From Candidatus Competibacteraceae bacterium (lineage in GTDB: Bacteria > Pseudomonadota > Gammaproteobacteria > Competibacterales > Competibacteraceae), in assembly GCA_027492875.1 (NCBI GenBank), contig JAPUDV010000063.1, positions 1 to 64,000 on the forward strand: a stretch of DNA of 64,000 nt, given 5' to 3'. Position 1 is the stretch's first letter; each line of letters begins with the position of its first letter. The notes beneath the pieces were generated by a model. It was not told where the DNA came from. It did not search any database and was given only the letters and a program-made list of their open reading frames with translations. This document shows positions 1 to 7,587 of the stretch, in pieces. Made by a program: the position numbers and the translations under genes.

Positions 1-1
1 T

Positions 2-820
2 AAACCGGAGTCAGGGAAGATATGCCCCTCAATTGATTTATGCACCAACGCCTCTCCATTCATAAATCAGCTCACCTTTCCGAAATGGTTGCTGAACTTT
101 CTAATACTTCCACAGGGTTTCTATATGTATTGGGCTTATGGGTCCCTAGTAATTCCCCAAACGTGGTCGCTGGGGCTAGAAATGACCTTCTATTTAGTTA
201 TCCCATGGATACTCATATATTTATCAAAACCGCAGATTTATGCTTTGGCTTGTGCGTCTTTCGGAGTTTTCTTAGCAGCATATCTTGGTAAGATTAATTC
301 AGACTATTTTGGCTACCGACTTCTTTTAGGGACATTCTTTATGTTTATTGTTGGCTGGTCATTTTTTCAAAATGATAGCGACTCAAGAAAATTTAGAGCT
401 ATTGTATTCTTATTGGCAGGTTCTTTACTGCTAGTTACATTTTTTAATAAATCTCTTTATAATCTGCCATACAACAAAGAGGTTTTAGTCGGATTGATGG
501 CTGGTATTTTAGTTGCTAATCTTGTTAAATATTTCAGTTTTTCAAGTCTAGATGAGTTTTTTGGGAATCTAAGTTATGGAGTATTTCTCAATCACTTTAT
601 TATTATTTGGCTTATGCAAAAAATCCTCGCAGTTCAAATATTTGACATCCTAAATATCGTGATACTCTTAATATCCTCCTGTACGCTGGCCTTGGGTTCG
701 TTTCTTTTTATTGAGCGCCCTGCTTTGAGATGGAGGCATACCATAAGAAGTGGAATTATGCATAGAAAGCCTAACCCGACTGTCAATACGGACGCTGCGC
801 AAAGCTGTTCAGGCCGCTGA
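2..820 (+). CDS. Acyltransferase-3 family membrane protein, 5' end outside window
   Basis: The reading frame is open from the left edge, so the gene starts upstream and only the 3' part is seen. An internal TTG at 89 would be an artificial start. The family (OafA/YrhL type) O-acylates surface sugars or lipids in the inner membrane. The segment QTWSLGLEMTFYLVIPW matches the family's conserved QTWSL-(x)-E-xxFYL motif, and several hydrophobic helices follow, ending in the usual FIERPALRWR tail. The last 25 or so residues (HRKPNPTVNTDAAQ...) do not look like the family and may come from inserted repeat sequence. The gene is markedly AT-rich compared with everything after 1.5 kb, which suggests horizontal acquisition. 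Confidence 0.8.
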   Translation, partial: KPESGKICPSIDLCTNASPFINQLTFPKWLLNFLILPQGFYMYWAYGSLVIPQTWSLGLEMTFYLVIPWILIYLSKPQIYALACASFGVFLAAYLGKINSDYFGYRLLLGTFFMFIVGWSFFQNDSDSRKFRAIVFLLAGSLLLVTFFNKSLYNLPYNKEVLVGLMAGILVANLVKYFSFSSLDEFFGNLSYGVFLNHFIIIWLMQKILAVQIFDILNIVILLISSCTLALGSFLFIERPALRWRHTIRSGIMHRKPNPTVNTDAAQSCSGR

Positions 821-893
821 TCTTCATTCGTGTGTGCCAAGTAAAAATTTATCAGGAGCGAGAGGTCGAGCAGAAAATTGAAGAGGCTAAGCA

Positions 894-1051
894 ATGAACG
901 ATAGCGCGAGGTATCTGAAAATTGTTGAATGGTCAGATGAGGATCAATGTTTTATTGGTCAATGCCCAGGAATTATTGGACCATGTTGCCATGGTGAAGA
1001 CGAGAAGAAAGTATATTCTGATCTCATTGTACAGGACAAAATCCGCTAACC
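894..1051 (+). pseudogene. HicB-like antitoxin, C-terminally truncated
   Basis: The frame codes for 51 residues starting MNDSARYLKIVEWSDEDQCF and continuing IGQCPGIIGPCCHGEDEKKVY. This is the beta-strand start of the partial RNase-H-like HicB antitoxin fold. Full proteins are usually 70-130 residues. The family-like sequence stops at about residue 44, exactly where a 26-bp repeat begins at 1025, and that repeat supplies the last residues and the TAA. The ATG overlaps the TGA (895-897) of a preceding short frame ending QEREVEQKIEEAKQ, which may be the tail of a former partner gene. No HicA toxin is visible. It is likely a remnant; the family call is from recalled motifs. Confidence 0.55.
1025..1050 (+). 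repeat. 26-bp direct repeat, copy 1
   Basis: This copy is identical over 26 bases to the one at 1209-1234, starts CATTGTACAGG and ends ATCCGCTAAC. It begins exactly where the HicB-like frame loses similarity to its family. It could be the end sequence of a small mobile element. Confidence 0.9.
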
Positions 1052-1208
1052 AAATGAATTTACGTTAAAATTCTGCCGGGTGGCGTATGGGTTAGAGGTG
1101 GAGAACAGCGATTTTGAGGGTTTGATTCCAACCGCTTAAAGAGCGACTCCAGCGCCTGATGAAAAGCGTATTGCCGGGCAGATTCTTGGTGATGGAATAA
1201 ACAACTTC
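1051..1208. other. Spacer between direct repeats, possible mobile-element debris
   Basis: This 158-bp stretch lies between the two repeat copies. A plus-strand frame reads CRVAYGLEVENSDFEGLIPTA then stop, and a minus-strand frame reads EVVYSITKNLPGNTLFIRRW and on to a stop. Either could be the C-terminal scrap of a transposase, but I cannot assign a family. There is no complete gene. Confidence 0.3.
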
Positions 1209-1234
1209 CATTGTACAGGACAAAATCCGCTAAC
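1209..1234 (+). repeat. 26-bp direct repeat, copy 2
   Basis: This is a perfect copy of the repeat at 1025-1050 in the same orientation, 184 bp downstream start to start. On the minus strand it supplies the stop codon that ends the IS630-like fragment next to it, so both copies interrupt other sequences. Confidence 0.9.
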
Positions 1235-1298
1235 TTTTTAACAAGATTTCTAATTCTTCTTGAGACTCTAAAACTTCAAGTTTAAACACACGACACAT
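1230..1298 (-). pseudogene. IS630-type transposase N-terminal fragment
   Basis: The minus-strand frame reads MCRVFKLEVLESQEELEILL then KS and a stop supplied by the 26-bp repeat. IS630-family transposases often begin with a similar pattern (KLELRES-EELEKLLKQQK). Only about 20 residues of several hundred remain, so this is a relic. The identification rests on a short motif and is tentative. Confidence 0.4.
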
Positions 1299-1520
1299 AA
1301 CATAACCCCTCATCTTAGCTAGTTGATATAATACATCTTTTTAGTAGTATTTGGTATAAGATACTCCCCATTATAGTCTGATGAGAGCCTCCAGCCGACT
1401 GCTCGTGGCGGCTGATTTCATCCACGGATTGCTTGGCGCGCCGCGCAACCAGCGGATCAACAGGCGATCGCGTTGGACCGCTCATGTGTGATAGAGATAT
1501 GAAACGACGGAGGTGAATCA
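1299..1520. other. Intergenic transition from AT-rich to GC-rich DNA
   Basis: Base composition changes from AT-rich to GC-rich within this gap at about 1380-1400. A TATAAT lies at 1327-1332 without a clear -35. A GTTGGAC at 1472-1478 fits the integron core pattern GTTRRRY, but I see no convincing folded partner arms before it. No gene is supported. Confidence 0.4.
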
Positions 1521-2078
1521 ATGAAGTCATATTCGGTATATCTCGTGGCGAATAGCGATATCGACGCGATTCGTAGCCTGTTCCGCTTGGTCGAGACGAT
1601 TGACGGCACGCCGTGGGTACGATGCGGCTTTGAGAAAGATGCAGAACCTCCGGACGATGAGGTGCTTGCTGGCGAGGAGTCGCTGGCACGAGACTACTCG
1701 GCACAACTCGGCGAGGTCGTGTTTGTCTATGGCGATACGTCCGTCGATGGCTTTGTCTACGAACACGCCCGCGACGGTGAAATTCTGCGAAAGCTCGTAT
1801 GGTTCCCGGCGCCACCTGACGGTACGCCCCGTTGGATGTGTGCGGACGGGGAGCCGGAGGCGTGGGAAAAGAAGCTCTATGATCCCGCTCGACTGGAATG
1901 GTTTCTCAACCTCGAGCGCGAGCGATACGGCGACGAAGGCCGGGCCGACGACTTCGGGGCCTACGAACGGCAGGTAAAATCCGAATGGGGATCGGGTCGG
2001 ATTCTCGAAGGGCGTTTATATCCGGACTGTGACGGTACGGTCGCGCAACTTGTCGAACGTCATTACGGTATTGGATAG
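1521..2078 (+). CDS. Conserved protein of unknown function, possible integron cassette gene
   Basis: This is a 185-residue soluble acidic protein with a very strong ribosome binding site (GGAGGTGAATCA before ATG). It has no signal peptide and no membrane segment. The core VVFVYGDTSVDGFVYEHARD, a later LVWFPAPP-x-GTPRWMCADGEPEAWE and a closing YPDCDGTVAQLVERHYGI look conserved, and I recall similar unnamed proteins in diverse bacteria. No function can be assigned. An attC-like inverted repeat begins about 18 bp after its stop, the layout of an integron gene cassette. It sits alone between mobile-element debris and the next gene. Confidence 0.85.
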   Translation: MKSYSVYLVANSDIDAIRSLFRLVETIDGTPWVRCGFEKDAEPPDDEVLAGEESLARDYSAQLGEVVFVYGDTSVDGFVYEHARDGEILRKLVWFPAPPDGTPRWMCADGEPEAWEKKLYDPARLEWFLNLERERYGDEGRADDFGAYERQVKSEWGSGRILEGRLYPDCDGTVAQLVERHYGIG

Positions 2079-2096
2079 CCGGAATAGAATACGGCG

Positions 2097-2189
2097 GCCC
2101 AACCAGCGGTTACCCCAGAGCCGGCGCAGCGGAGAATCCATCGGTCATCCGATGCCATCGCGCCGGCTCGGTGAATCTGATCGTTAGCA
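2097..2189 (+). repeat. attC-like folded recombination site
   Basis: The site starts with GCCCAAC (2097-2103), which fits the attC core RYYYAAC, and ends with GTTAGCA (2183-2189), close to GTTRRRY with mismatches in the last bases. Between them a perfect 10-bp inverted repeat (2118-2127 with 2160-2169) encloses a perfect 6-bp hairpin (2139-2144 with 2149-2154, loop TCAT). Total length of 93 bp is within the normal attC range. It lies directly after the stop of the 185-residue protein, as in a gene cassette. No integrase is in the window. Confidence 0.5.
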
Positions 2190-2270
2190 ACTACAAATAC
2201 AAGGGAGTGGGGATGAGGCTTATTGACCGCATTTTTTTTTGGGCCGCTACACGATATCGAGGAAGCGACC

Positions 2271-2768
2271 ATGACCCAGAATCAACGGCAGTCCGAGATC
2301 GAAAGCAACGCATCTTTCGGACCGATCGAGTTGAACTACTACCCGATCCCTCCAGGTGGCGACTGGTTCGCCAAATGGCTACCCGGCTATCCAGCCCCTC
2401 CACGAGGCTACAAGATTCATGTTTCGGTCTTTCCCGAAGATGCCGAGATCGTGGCGCGCAGTGTGCTGCCCGCCTTGCGCCGGTTGCGGGTCGCCCACAA
2501 GGTAGTCAGAAATCGGGAGCGTTACCGGATGCAGCTCGCCACCTCACAGCAAGGCAAGTTCATCACGATCTACACCCAGGATTCGGCCCAAGCGCAAGAG
2601 GTGCTGAACGCGATCAACCCGGAGCTTCAGCAGCTCCGGCAATTCGGCGGGATCAGACCGGGACCCGCGCCCACAACCCGCGAAAGCGGTCATGCCGAAA
2701 CGGAAATCCCGGTGGGTGGCAGCGGGTTTGTTTGGTCCCGCTGGTACGAGGAAGGCGACCAGGATTGA
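2271..2768 (+). CDS. Orphan protein resembling LanKC N-terminal lyase domain
   Basis: The 165-residue protein starts at an ATG behind GAGGAAGCGACC; an in-frame ATG at 2223 lacks a good site. Residues 46-52 (GYKIHVS) and 95-101 (GKFITIY), with the region RVAHKVVRNRERYR between them, resemble the N-terminal phosphoserine/threonine lyase domain of class III/IV lanthipeptide synthetases, which has OspF-like character. The C-terminal GGSGFVWSRWYE resembles that domain's closing strand. The kinase and cyclase domains are missing and no precursor peptide is obvious. A standalone lyase-like protein or a related carbohydrate/peptide tailoring protein is possible. The assignment comes from recalled motifs. 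Confidence 0.6.
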   Translation: MTQNQRQSEIESNASFGPIELNYYPIPPGGDWFAKWLPGYPAPPRGYKIHVSVFPEDAEIVARSVLPALRRLRVAHKVVRNRERYRMQLATSQQGKFITIYTQDSAQAQEVLNAINPELQQLRQFGGIRPGPAPTTRESGHAETEIPVGGSGFVWSRWYEEGDQD

Positions 2769-3021
2769 ATGCTGTGGGTGGGGTTTCAAGCCTTGGCCGG
2801 GTACGCCGCCGGCGCTGACCCTCACCGCGACCGACGGCTACGCCAACGCCTATCGCGACGAAGCCGGATTCCAGCAAGTCGCGTGGGACTTTTGGACGAT
2901 ACTGCGCGAGGAAGGCGAAGAGGCGGTGAGATCGCACCGGCGGGAAGGGTTGAACGAAGCCTCGCAACAGGGCAGCGGCGACGGCGACCTGCTCGAAACC
3001 GGACGATCACCCTTTCAGTAG
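2692..3021 (+). CDS. Hypothetical protein or fragment, uncertain
   Basis: A frame of up to 109 residues overlaps the 3' end of the LanKC-like gene in another frame. Only the second half (from about 2810) looks coding: ALTLTATDGYANAYRDEAGF followed by QQVAWDFWTILREEGEEAV, with GC-rich third positions. It could be the shifted C-terminal part of a longer ancestral protein or a small gene with an internal start. It ends 15 bp into the convergent malonyl-CoA decarboxylase gene. I do not recognise it. Confidence 0.3.
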   Translation: MPKRKSRWVAAGLFGPAGTRKATRIECCGWGFKPWPGTPPALTLTATDGYANAYRDEAGFQQVAWDFWTILREEGEEAVRSHRREGLNEASQQGSGDGDLLETGRSPFQ

Positions 3022-4461
3022 CGAACGGATCGCCGACGAACTCATCACCTTGCCCTCACCGCGGTAGGCTTCGTGATTGGCTTCGATGTCGCTGAGTTTG
3101 TAGAGGTAGTTCACCATCAGCCCGGCCGATTGGGCGATACCCTGAGACGAGGTGTTGGCTAGCCAGTTCAGCCGCTCGATGCGTGCGCCGTTCGACAGGT
3201 GAAAATGGGCGACGCGGTCGACCGTCGAACCCCCTTCGCGTTTTTCCTTGGCCAAAAAGCGGGCGCACAGTCGCAGCAGGGGTTTTTTCAACGCCTTGGC
3301 CAGTTCCTGATTCCGGGGCCAGTCCGGTATTTGCAGCAGGCTCGACAGCGAGGCGGGTTCGTTGCTGGCGCCGGTGGCGGCCAGCGCTTTCCGCTCGGCG
3401 GCGGTCAGCAGTTCCGCCTCCGCATCCTTGCCGGGTTCGTTCAGCTTGCCGTTCAGCCAGTGGCGAAAGTCGGGGATCGGCGACAGGGTGGCGAAGGTCT
3501 TGAGGTTCTTGAATTCGTGGGTCAGTTCGTCCACCACCCGCTTGATCAGGAAATTGCCGAAACTGATGCCGCTCAAGCCCTCGTGGGCGTTGGAAATCGA
3601 ATAGAAGATGGCGGTATCGGCGCTGTCGGGCTCAAGCACCGGCGCGGCTTCATCCAGCAGGGTATGGACATCGTCGGCGATGCCGTGCACCAGCGCCACC
3701 TGAACGATGATCAGCGGTTCGTCGGCCATGCGCGGGTGGAAGAAGGCGAAGCAGCGCCGGTCGGCGCTGAGCCGGTTCTTCAAGTCGTCCCAACTCTTGA
3801 TCGGATGCACGGCTTCGTAGGCGATCACTTTCTCCAGCAGCGCCGCCGGCGATTCCCAACTGATGCGCCGCAGTTCCAGAAAGCCGACATCGAACCAGGA
3901 AGCCAGCAGCGACAGCAGGTCCCGTTCCAGCGCCGCCAGCGCCGGGTCGTCCTTGCGCCACATCAACAGTTCCGCGCGCAGGTCCACCAGAAAGTGAAAG
4001 CCCTCCGGCAGGGCGTTGAGCTGGGTCAACAGCCGCAGTCGCGGCGGATGCAGGGCCTGGCGCAGCGTCCGCTCGGCCTTGGCGCGCTCGTCGTGGTTGT
4101 CTCCGGCCTTTTGCAGCGCCGTCACCGCCTTGTTCACCGCTTGGTGGTCGATATCGAATTCCCGGGCGAGAATTTGCAGGAACCGTTTGCGACCCTGGGC
4201 GTTGAGCGAGAGGTAAATTCGTCCCAGATTGGCGGCCCGGGCGCGGGCCGACACTTCGCCGCCGCGCGCTTCCAGGCAGTCGCGCATTTGCTCCTTCAAT
4301 GCCTCCGTATCCTTTTCGGGCAGGTTGGGACCGGGCGTCGCCGCGAACAGCTCTTCCCGCCAATCGGCCATTTCCCGCCAAGCTTCGCGGAGGTTGTGCA
4401 TGGTGCGGTTCAGCAGGCTGGCGCGGGTGATTTCAGACTCGCGAGTGGTCAGTTCGGACAT
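3007..4461 (-). CDS. mcd: Malonyl-CoA decarboxylase
   Basis: The enzyme decarboxylates malonyl-CoA to acetyl-CoA, lowering the fatty-acid synthesis precursor and its regulatory signal. The 484-residue length fits the bacterial/mitochondrial family. An alpha-helical N-terminal half (residues about 20-200) precedes a GNAT-like catalytic half with FHPRMADEPL (241-250), SISNAHEGLSGISFGNFLIK (288-307) and a later HLSNGARIERLNWLAN. It lies downstream of, and in the same direction as, the acyl-CoA dehydrogenase, but a terminator-like hairpin and 258 bp separate them. In this context it would shift acyl-CoA flux away from synthesis. Confidence 0.9.
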   Translation of the reverse strand: MSELTTRESEITRASLLNRTMHNLREAWREMADWREELFAATPGPNLPEKDTEALKEQMRDCLEARGGEVSARARAANLGRIYLSLNAQGRKRFLQILAREFDIDHQAVNKAVTALQKAGDNHDERAKAERTLRQALHPPRLRLLTQLNALPEGFHFLVDLRAELLMWRKDDPALAALERDLLSLLASWFDVGFLELRRISWESPAALLEKVIAYEAVHPIKSWDDLKNRLSADRRCFAFFHPRMADEPLIIVQVALVHGIADDVHTLLDEAAPVLEPDSADTAIFYSISNAHEGLSGISFGNFLIKRVVDELTHEFKNLKTFATLSPIPDFRHWLNGKLNEPGKDAEAELLTAAERKALAATGASNEPASLSSLLQIPDWPRNQELAKALKKPLLRLCARFLAKEKREGGSTVDRVAHFHLSNGARIERLNWLANTSSQGIAQSAGLMVNYLYKLSDIEANHEAYRGEGKVMSSSAIRSLLKG

Positions 4462-4652
4462 GACGGATTACCTGACTTTGCAAAGGGCTGCCGTATCGAA
4501 TGGGGGTGTCGGATCGCCGAAATGGCTGGCGTCGTGGAGACCGCGCGGACGCCAGCTTTTCAAAGTATAAGCGCTAACCTTAACCAAGGCAGGGGTTTCA
4601 CGGGTGTTGCGAGCCGGTGGAAGCGTTGGATCGGCCGGGGTTGGGCGGGCGG

Positions 4653-4689
4653 AAAGAAATCCCGCCGCCTCGAACGGGGCCGGCGGGAT
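4653..4689 (-). terminator. Rho-independent terminator-like hairpin after acyl-CoA dehydrogenase
   Basis: Read on the minus strand, a 9-bp stem (4681-4689 with 4659-4667) is followed by TTTCTTT. It lies about 30 bp beyond the dehydrogenase stop and would end the etfBA-dehydrogenase transcript before mcd. Confidence 0.5.
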
Positions 4690-4719
4690 CGCCCGGCGTC
4701 AAGCCGGGGAACGAGACGA

Positions 4720-6510
4720 TCAGAATTGCTCTTCGGTCAGCGCCATGATGGAAATGCCGCCGTTCTGGATCGAGCGCAGCAGCGCGCCCGCCTTGGGCAG
4801 TACGTGTTCGACGTAAAAGCGGGCGGTGACCAGCTTGGCTTCGTGGAACAGCGAATCCTCGCCGGTCATCAGCTTGTTCTGGGCCACCCGCGCGGCGCGG
4901 GCCATCTGCCAGCCGCCGCAGACGGTGCCGACCAACATCATATAGTCCACAGACACCGCCATCGCGTGGCTGGGGTCGCCGCTGGTCAGCATCTGCTCGG
5001 TGGCTTCGGCCAGCGCCCGCACGCCGTCGCGCAGCCCGTCGCGGATCACCGCCATGTCGTCGCCGGGGATCGGACCCAGCGCCTCGGCGGTGGCTTCGAT
5101 CTCGGCGATCAGGGTCCGCATCGCGGCGCCCTGGTCCGCGCTCAGCTTGCGGCCAGCCAGGTCGGCGGCCTGGATGCCGGTGGTGCCTTCGTAGATGGTG
5201 GTGATGCGGGAGTCGCGCAGGTGCTGGCAGGCGCCGGCTTCCTCGACGTAACCCATGCCGCCGTGGACCTGTAGCCCCAGCGAGGCGATTTCGATGCCGA
5301 TCTCGGTGCACCAGCCCTTGACCACTGGAATCAGAAGGTCCACCCGGGTCTGATGGGTCTGGCGCACCGCCGGGTCGGGATGGTGGCGGGCCAGATCCAT
5401 GTGCATGGCGACCCCGTAGGCCAGGGCGCGCATCGCCTCGTTCTGCGCCTTCATGGTCATCAGCATCCGCCGCACGTCGGGGTGGTGGATGATGGTGACC
5501 CGGTCGCCGCTCTTGATGCCGGCGGGCCGGCCCTGTACCCGGTCCTTGGCGTATTCGCGGGCGGCCTGATAGGCCCGCTCCGCGATGGCCAGCCCCTGCA
5601 GGCCAACCTTGAAGCGGGCCTCGTTCATCATGATGAACATGTAGGCCAGGCCCTTGTTCTCCTCGCCGACCAGATAGCCGATCGCGCCGTCCCGGTCGCC
5701 GAAGGCCATCACGCAGGTCGGGCTGGCGTGAATGCCCAGCTTGTGTTCGATCGACACCGCATGGACGTCGTTGCGCGCCCCCAGCGAGCTGTCCGGGTTG
5801 ACCAGAAACTTGGGCACCAGGAACAGCGAGATGCCCTTGACCCCCTCCGGCGCGTCCGGGGTGCGGGCGAGCACCAGATGGATGGTGTTCCCGGTCATGT
5901 CGTGCTCGCCCCAGGTGATGAAGATCTTCTGGCCGAAGATCCGGTAATGATCGCCGTGGGGAACGGCGCGGGTCCGCACCGCCGACAGGTCGGAGCCGGC
6001 CTGCGATTCGGTCAGGTTCATGGTGCCGGTCCACTCGCCGCCGACCATTTTCGGCAGGTACCGCGCCCGCAGTTCAGCGGACCCGGCGCGGCTGATGGCC
6101 TCGATCGCGCCAGCGTTGAGCATCGGGCACAGCGCGAAGGACATGTTGGCCGAATTCCACATTTCCTGGGTGGCGGTGTTGAACAGCTCCGGCAGACCTT
6201 GGCCGCCGTGTTCCGCCGGGCTGCCGATGCCGTTCCAGCCGCCTTCGATGAAGCTTCGGTACGCCCCGGCAAAGCCGTCGGCGGGAATGACCCCCCCGGC
6301 GCCGATCCGGGCGCCCTGAATATCACCTGACTTGTTGAGCGGCGCCAGCACCTCGGCGGCCAGCTTGGCGGCTTCCTCCAGCACGGCTTCCAATAGATCC
6401 GGGCCGACTTCCTGCTCGGCGAAAGCGGGGAGGGCGGCGATTTCGGAGAGACCGGCCAGCTCGTTGATGACAAACTGCATGTCGCGGATCGGGGCGAAAT
6501 AGGCGGTCAT
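4720..6510 (-). CDS. Acyl-CoA dehydrogenase, large AidB/DmdC-type
   Basis: This 596-residue FAD enzyme oxidises an acyl-CoA thioester to the 2-enoyl-CoA and passes electrons to ETF. It is longer than the classical 380-residue family and has the extended C-terminal region of DmdC-like members. Visible motifs are LTESQAGSDLSAVRT, the FAD-domain segment WGEHDMTGNTIHLVLART, and VHGGMGYVEEAGACQHLRDS followed by ITTIYEGTTGIQA. It is the last gene of an etfB-etfA-dehydrogenase run, so its electron acceptor is encoded with it. The substrate (straight-chain acyl-CoA or methylthiopropanoyl-CoA) cannot be told from sequence alone. Confidence 0.88.
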   Translation of the reverse strand: MTAYFAPIRDMQFVINELAGLSEIAALPAFAEQEVGPDLLEAVLEEAAKLAAEVLAPLNKSGDIQGARIGAGGVIPADGFAGAYRSFIEGGWNGIGSPAEHGGQGLPELFNTATQEMWNSANMSFALCPMLNAGAIEAISRAGSAELRARYLPKMVGGEWTGTMNLTESQAGSDLSAVRTRAVPHGDHYRIFGQKIFITWGEHDMTGNTIHLVLARTPDAPEGVKGISLFLVPKFLVNPDSSLGARNDVHAVSIEHKLGIHASPTCVMAFGDRDGAIGYLVGEENKGLAYMFIMMNEARFKVGLQGLAIAERAYQAAREYAKDRVQGRPAGIKSGDRVTIIHHPDVRRMLMTMKAQNEAMRALAYGVAMHMDLARHHPDPAVRQTHQTRVDLLIPVVKGWCTEIGIEIASLGLQVHGGMGYVEEAGACQHLRDSRITTIYEGTTGIQAADLAGRKLSADQGAAMRTLIAEIEATAEALGPIPGDDMAVIRDGLRDGVRALAEATEQMLTSGDPSHAMAVSVDYMMLVGTVCGGWQMARAARVAQNKLMTGEDSLFHEAKLVTARFYVEHVLPKAGALLRSIQNGGISIMALTEEQF

Positions 6511-6541
6511 GACGCCTCCTTGGACGTTCGGGAAACGGCGA

Positions 6542-6595
6542 TAAAAACCCCCGCCTCCGCCGTGCCCCGCGTTGGGGAAGGCGGTTGGGGCGGGG
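6542..6595 (-). terminator. Hairpin with T-run between etfA and acyl-CoA dehydrogenase
   Basis: On the minus strand CCCCGCC (6589-6595) pairs with GGCGGGG (6549-6555), with a nested GC hairpin in the loop, and is followed by TTTTTAT. It may partly terminate or attenuate transcription so that ETF subunits are made in excess of the dehydrogenase. Confidence 0.4.
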
Positions 6596-6618
6596 AAGCG
6601 GAGGGACTGGCCGGCGGC

Positions 6619-7569
6619 TTAGCCGGCGGCTTTCAGCGTGTCCAGTTCTTTGGATAGCTCGGGTATCGCGGCGAACAGATCGGCGACCAGGCCATAGTCG
6701 GCCACCTGGAAAATCGGTGCTTCCTCATCCTTGTTGATGGCGACGATGACCTTGCTGTCCTTCATCCCGGCCAGATGCTGGATGGCGCCGGAAATGCCGA
6801 CGGCGACGTACAGGGTGGGTGCGACCACCTTGCCGGTCTGGCCGACCTGGTAATCGTTGGGCACGAAACCGGCGTCCACCGCCGCGCGGGAGGCGCCCAC
6901 CGCCGCGCCCAGTTTATCGGCGACGTCTTCCAGCAGCTTGAAGTTGTCGCCGTTGCCCATGCCGCGCCCGCCGGAAACGATGATGCGGGCGGCGGTCAAC
7001 TCGGGCCGGTCGGACTGGGTCAGTTGCTGGCCGACGAAGCTGGAGATGCCGGCGTCGGCGTTCGGAGCGACCGATTCGACGCTGGCGGAGCCGCCGGTGG
7101 CCGCCGCCGCCTGGAAGGCGGTGCCGCGCACGGTCATCACCTTGACCGCATCCTTCGACTGAACGGTGGCCAGCGCGTTGCCGGCGTAGATCGGCCGCAC
7201 GAAGGTATCGGCGCTTTCCACCTTGATGACATCGGAAAGCTGCGCCACGTCCAGCAGCGCGGCGACGCGCGGCAGCGTGTTCTTGCCGGCGGCGGTGGCC
7301 GGGGCCAGGATGTGGGTGTAGCCACCCGCCAGCCCGACCACCAGCGCCGCCATGTTTTCGGCGAGCTGGTGGGCGTAGTGCGGGGCGTCGGCGACCAGCA
7401 CTTTTTTAACGCCCGCGACCTGGGCGGCGGCTTCGGCGACCGCGCCGCAGTTGTGGCCGGCCACCAGCACGGCGATATCGTCGCCCAGTTGCGCGGCGGC
7501 GGTGACGGTGTTCAGGGTCGCCGCCTTGAGGGTGGCGTTGTCGTGTTCGGCAATAACCAGGATGCTCAT
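6619..7569 (-). CDS. etfA: Electron transfer flavoprotein alpha subunit
   Basis: The 316-residue protein pairs with EtfB to carry electrons from acyl-CoA dehydrogenases to ETF-ubiquinone oxidoreductase. The N-terminal domain starts [20 protein letters not shown]. The FAD-binding C-terminal domain shows [20 protein letters not shown], then [41 protein letters not shown] and [20 protein letters not shown], all hallmark EtfA segments. It lies 18 bp after etfB and is certainly cotranscribed with it. Confidence 0.97.
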   Translation of the reverse strand: MSILVIAEHDNATLKAATLNTVTAAAQLGDDIAVLVAGHNCGAVAEAAAQVAGVKKVLVADAPHYAHQLAENMAALVVGLAGGYTHILAPATAAGKNTLPRVAALLDVAQLSDVIKVESADTFVRPIYAGNALATVQSKDAVKVMTVRGTAFQAAAATGGSASVESVAPNADAGISSFVGQQLTQSDRPELTAARIIVSGGRGMGNGDNFKLLEDVADKLGAAVGASRAAVDAGFVPNDYQVGQTGKVVAPTLYVAVGISGAIQHLAGMKDSKVIVAINKDEEAPIFQVADYGLVADLFAAIPELSKELDTLKAAG

Positions 7570-7587
7570 GATTCGATTCCAGCGGGC

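Noticed and set aside
894-1051. Functional HicAB toxin-antitoxin module
   Set aside because: The antitoxin-like frame is cut short by a repeat and no HicA-like toxin frame is present.
1315-1815. Minus-strand 166-codon frame over the start of the unknown cassette-like gene
   Set aside because: Arg/Ser-rich translation without motifs; the plus-strand gene has a strong ribosome binding site and conserved-looking core.
3199-5274. Very long plus-strand frame opposite mcd and the acyl-CoA dehydrogenase
   Set aside because: It is a shadow of two well-supported minus-strand genes; high GC content leaves opposite frames open. Its translation has no family motifs.
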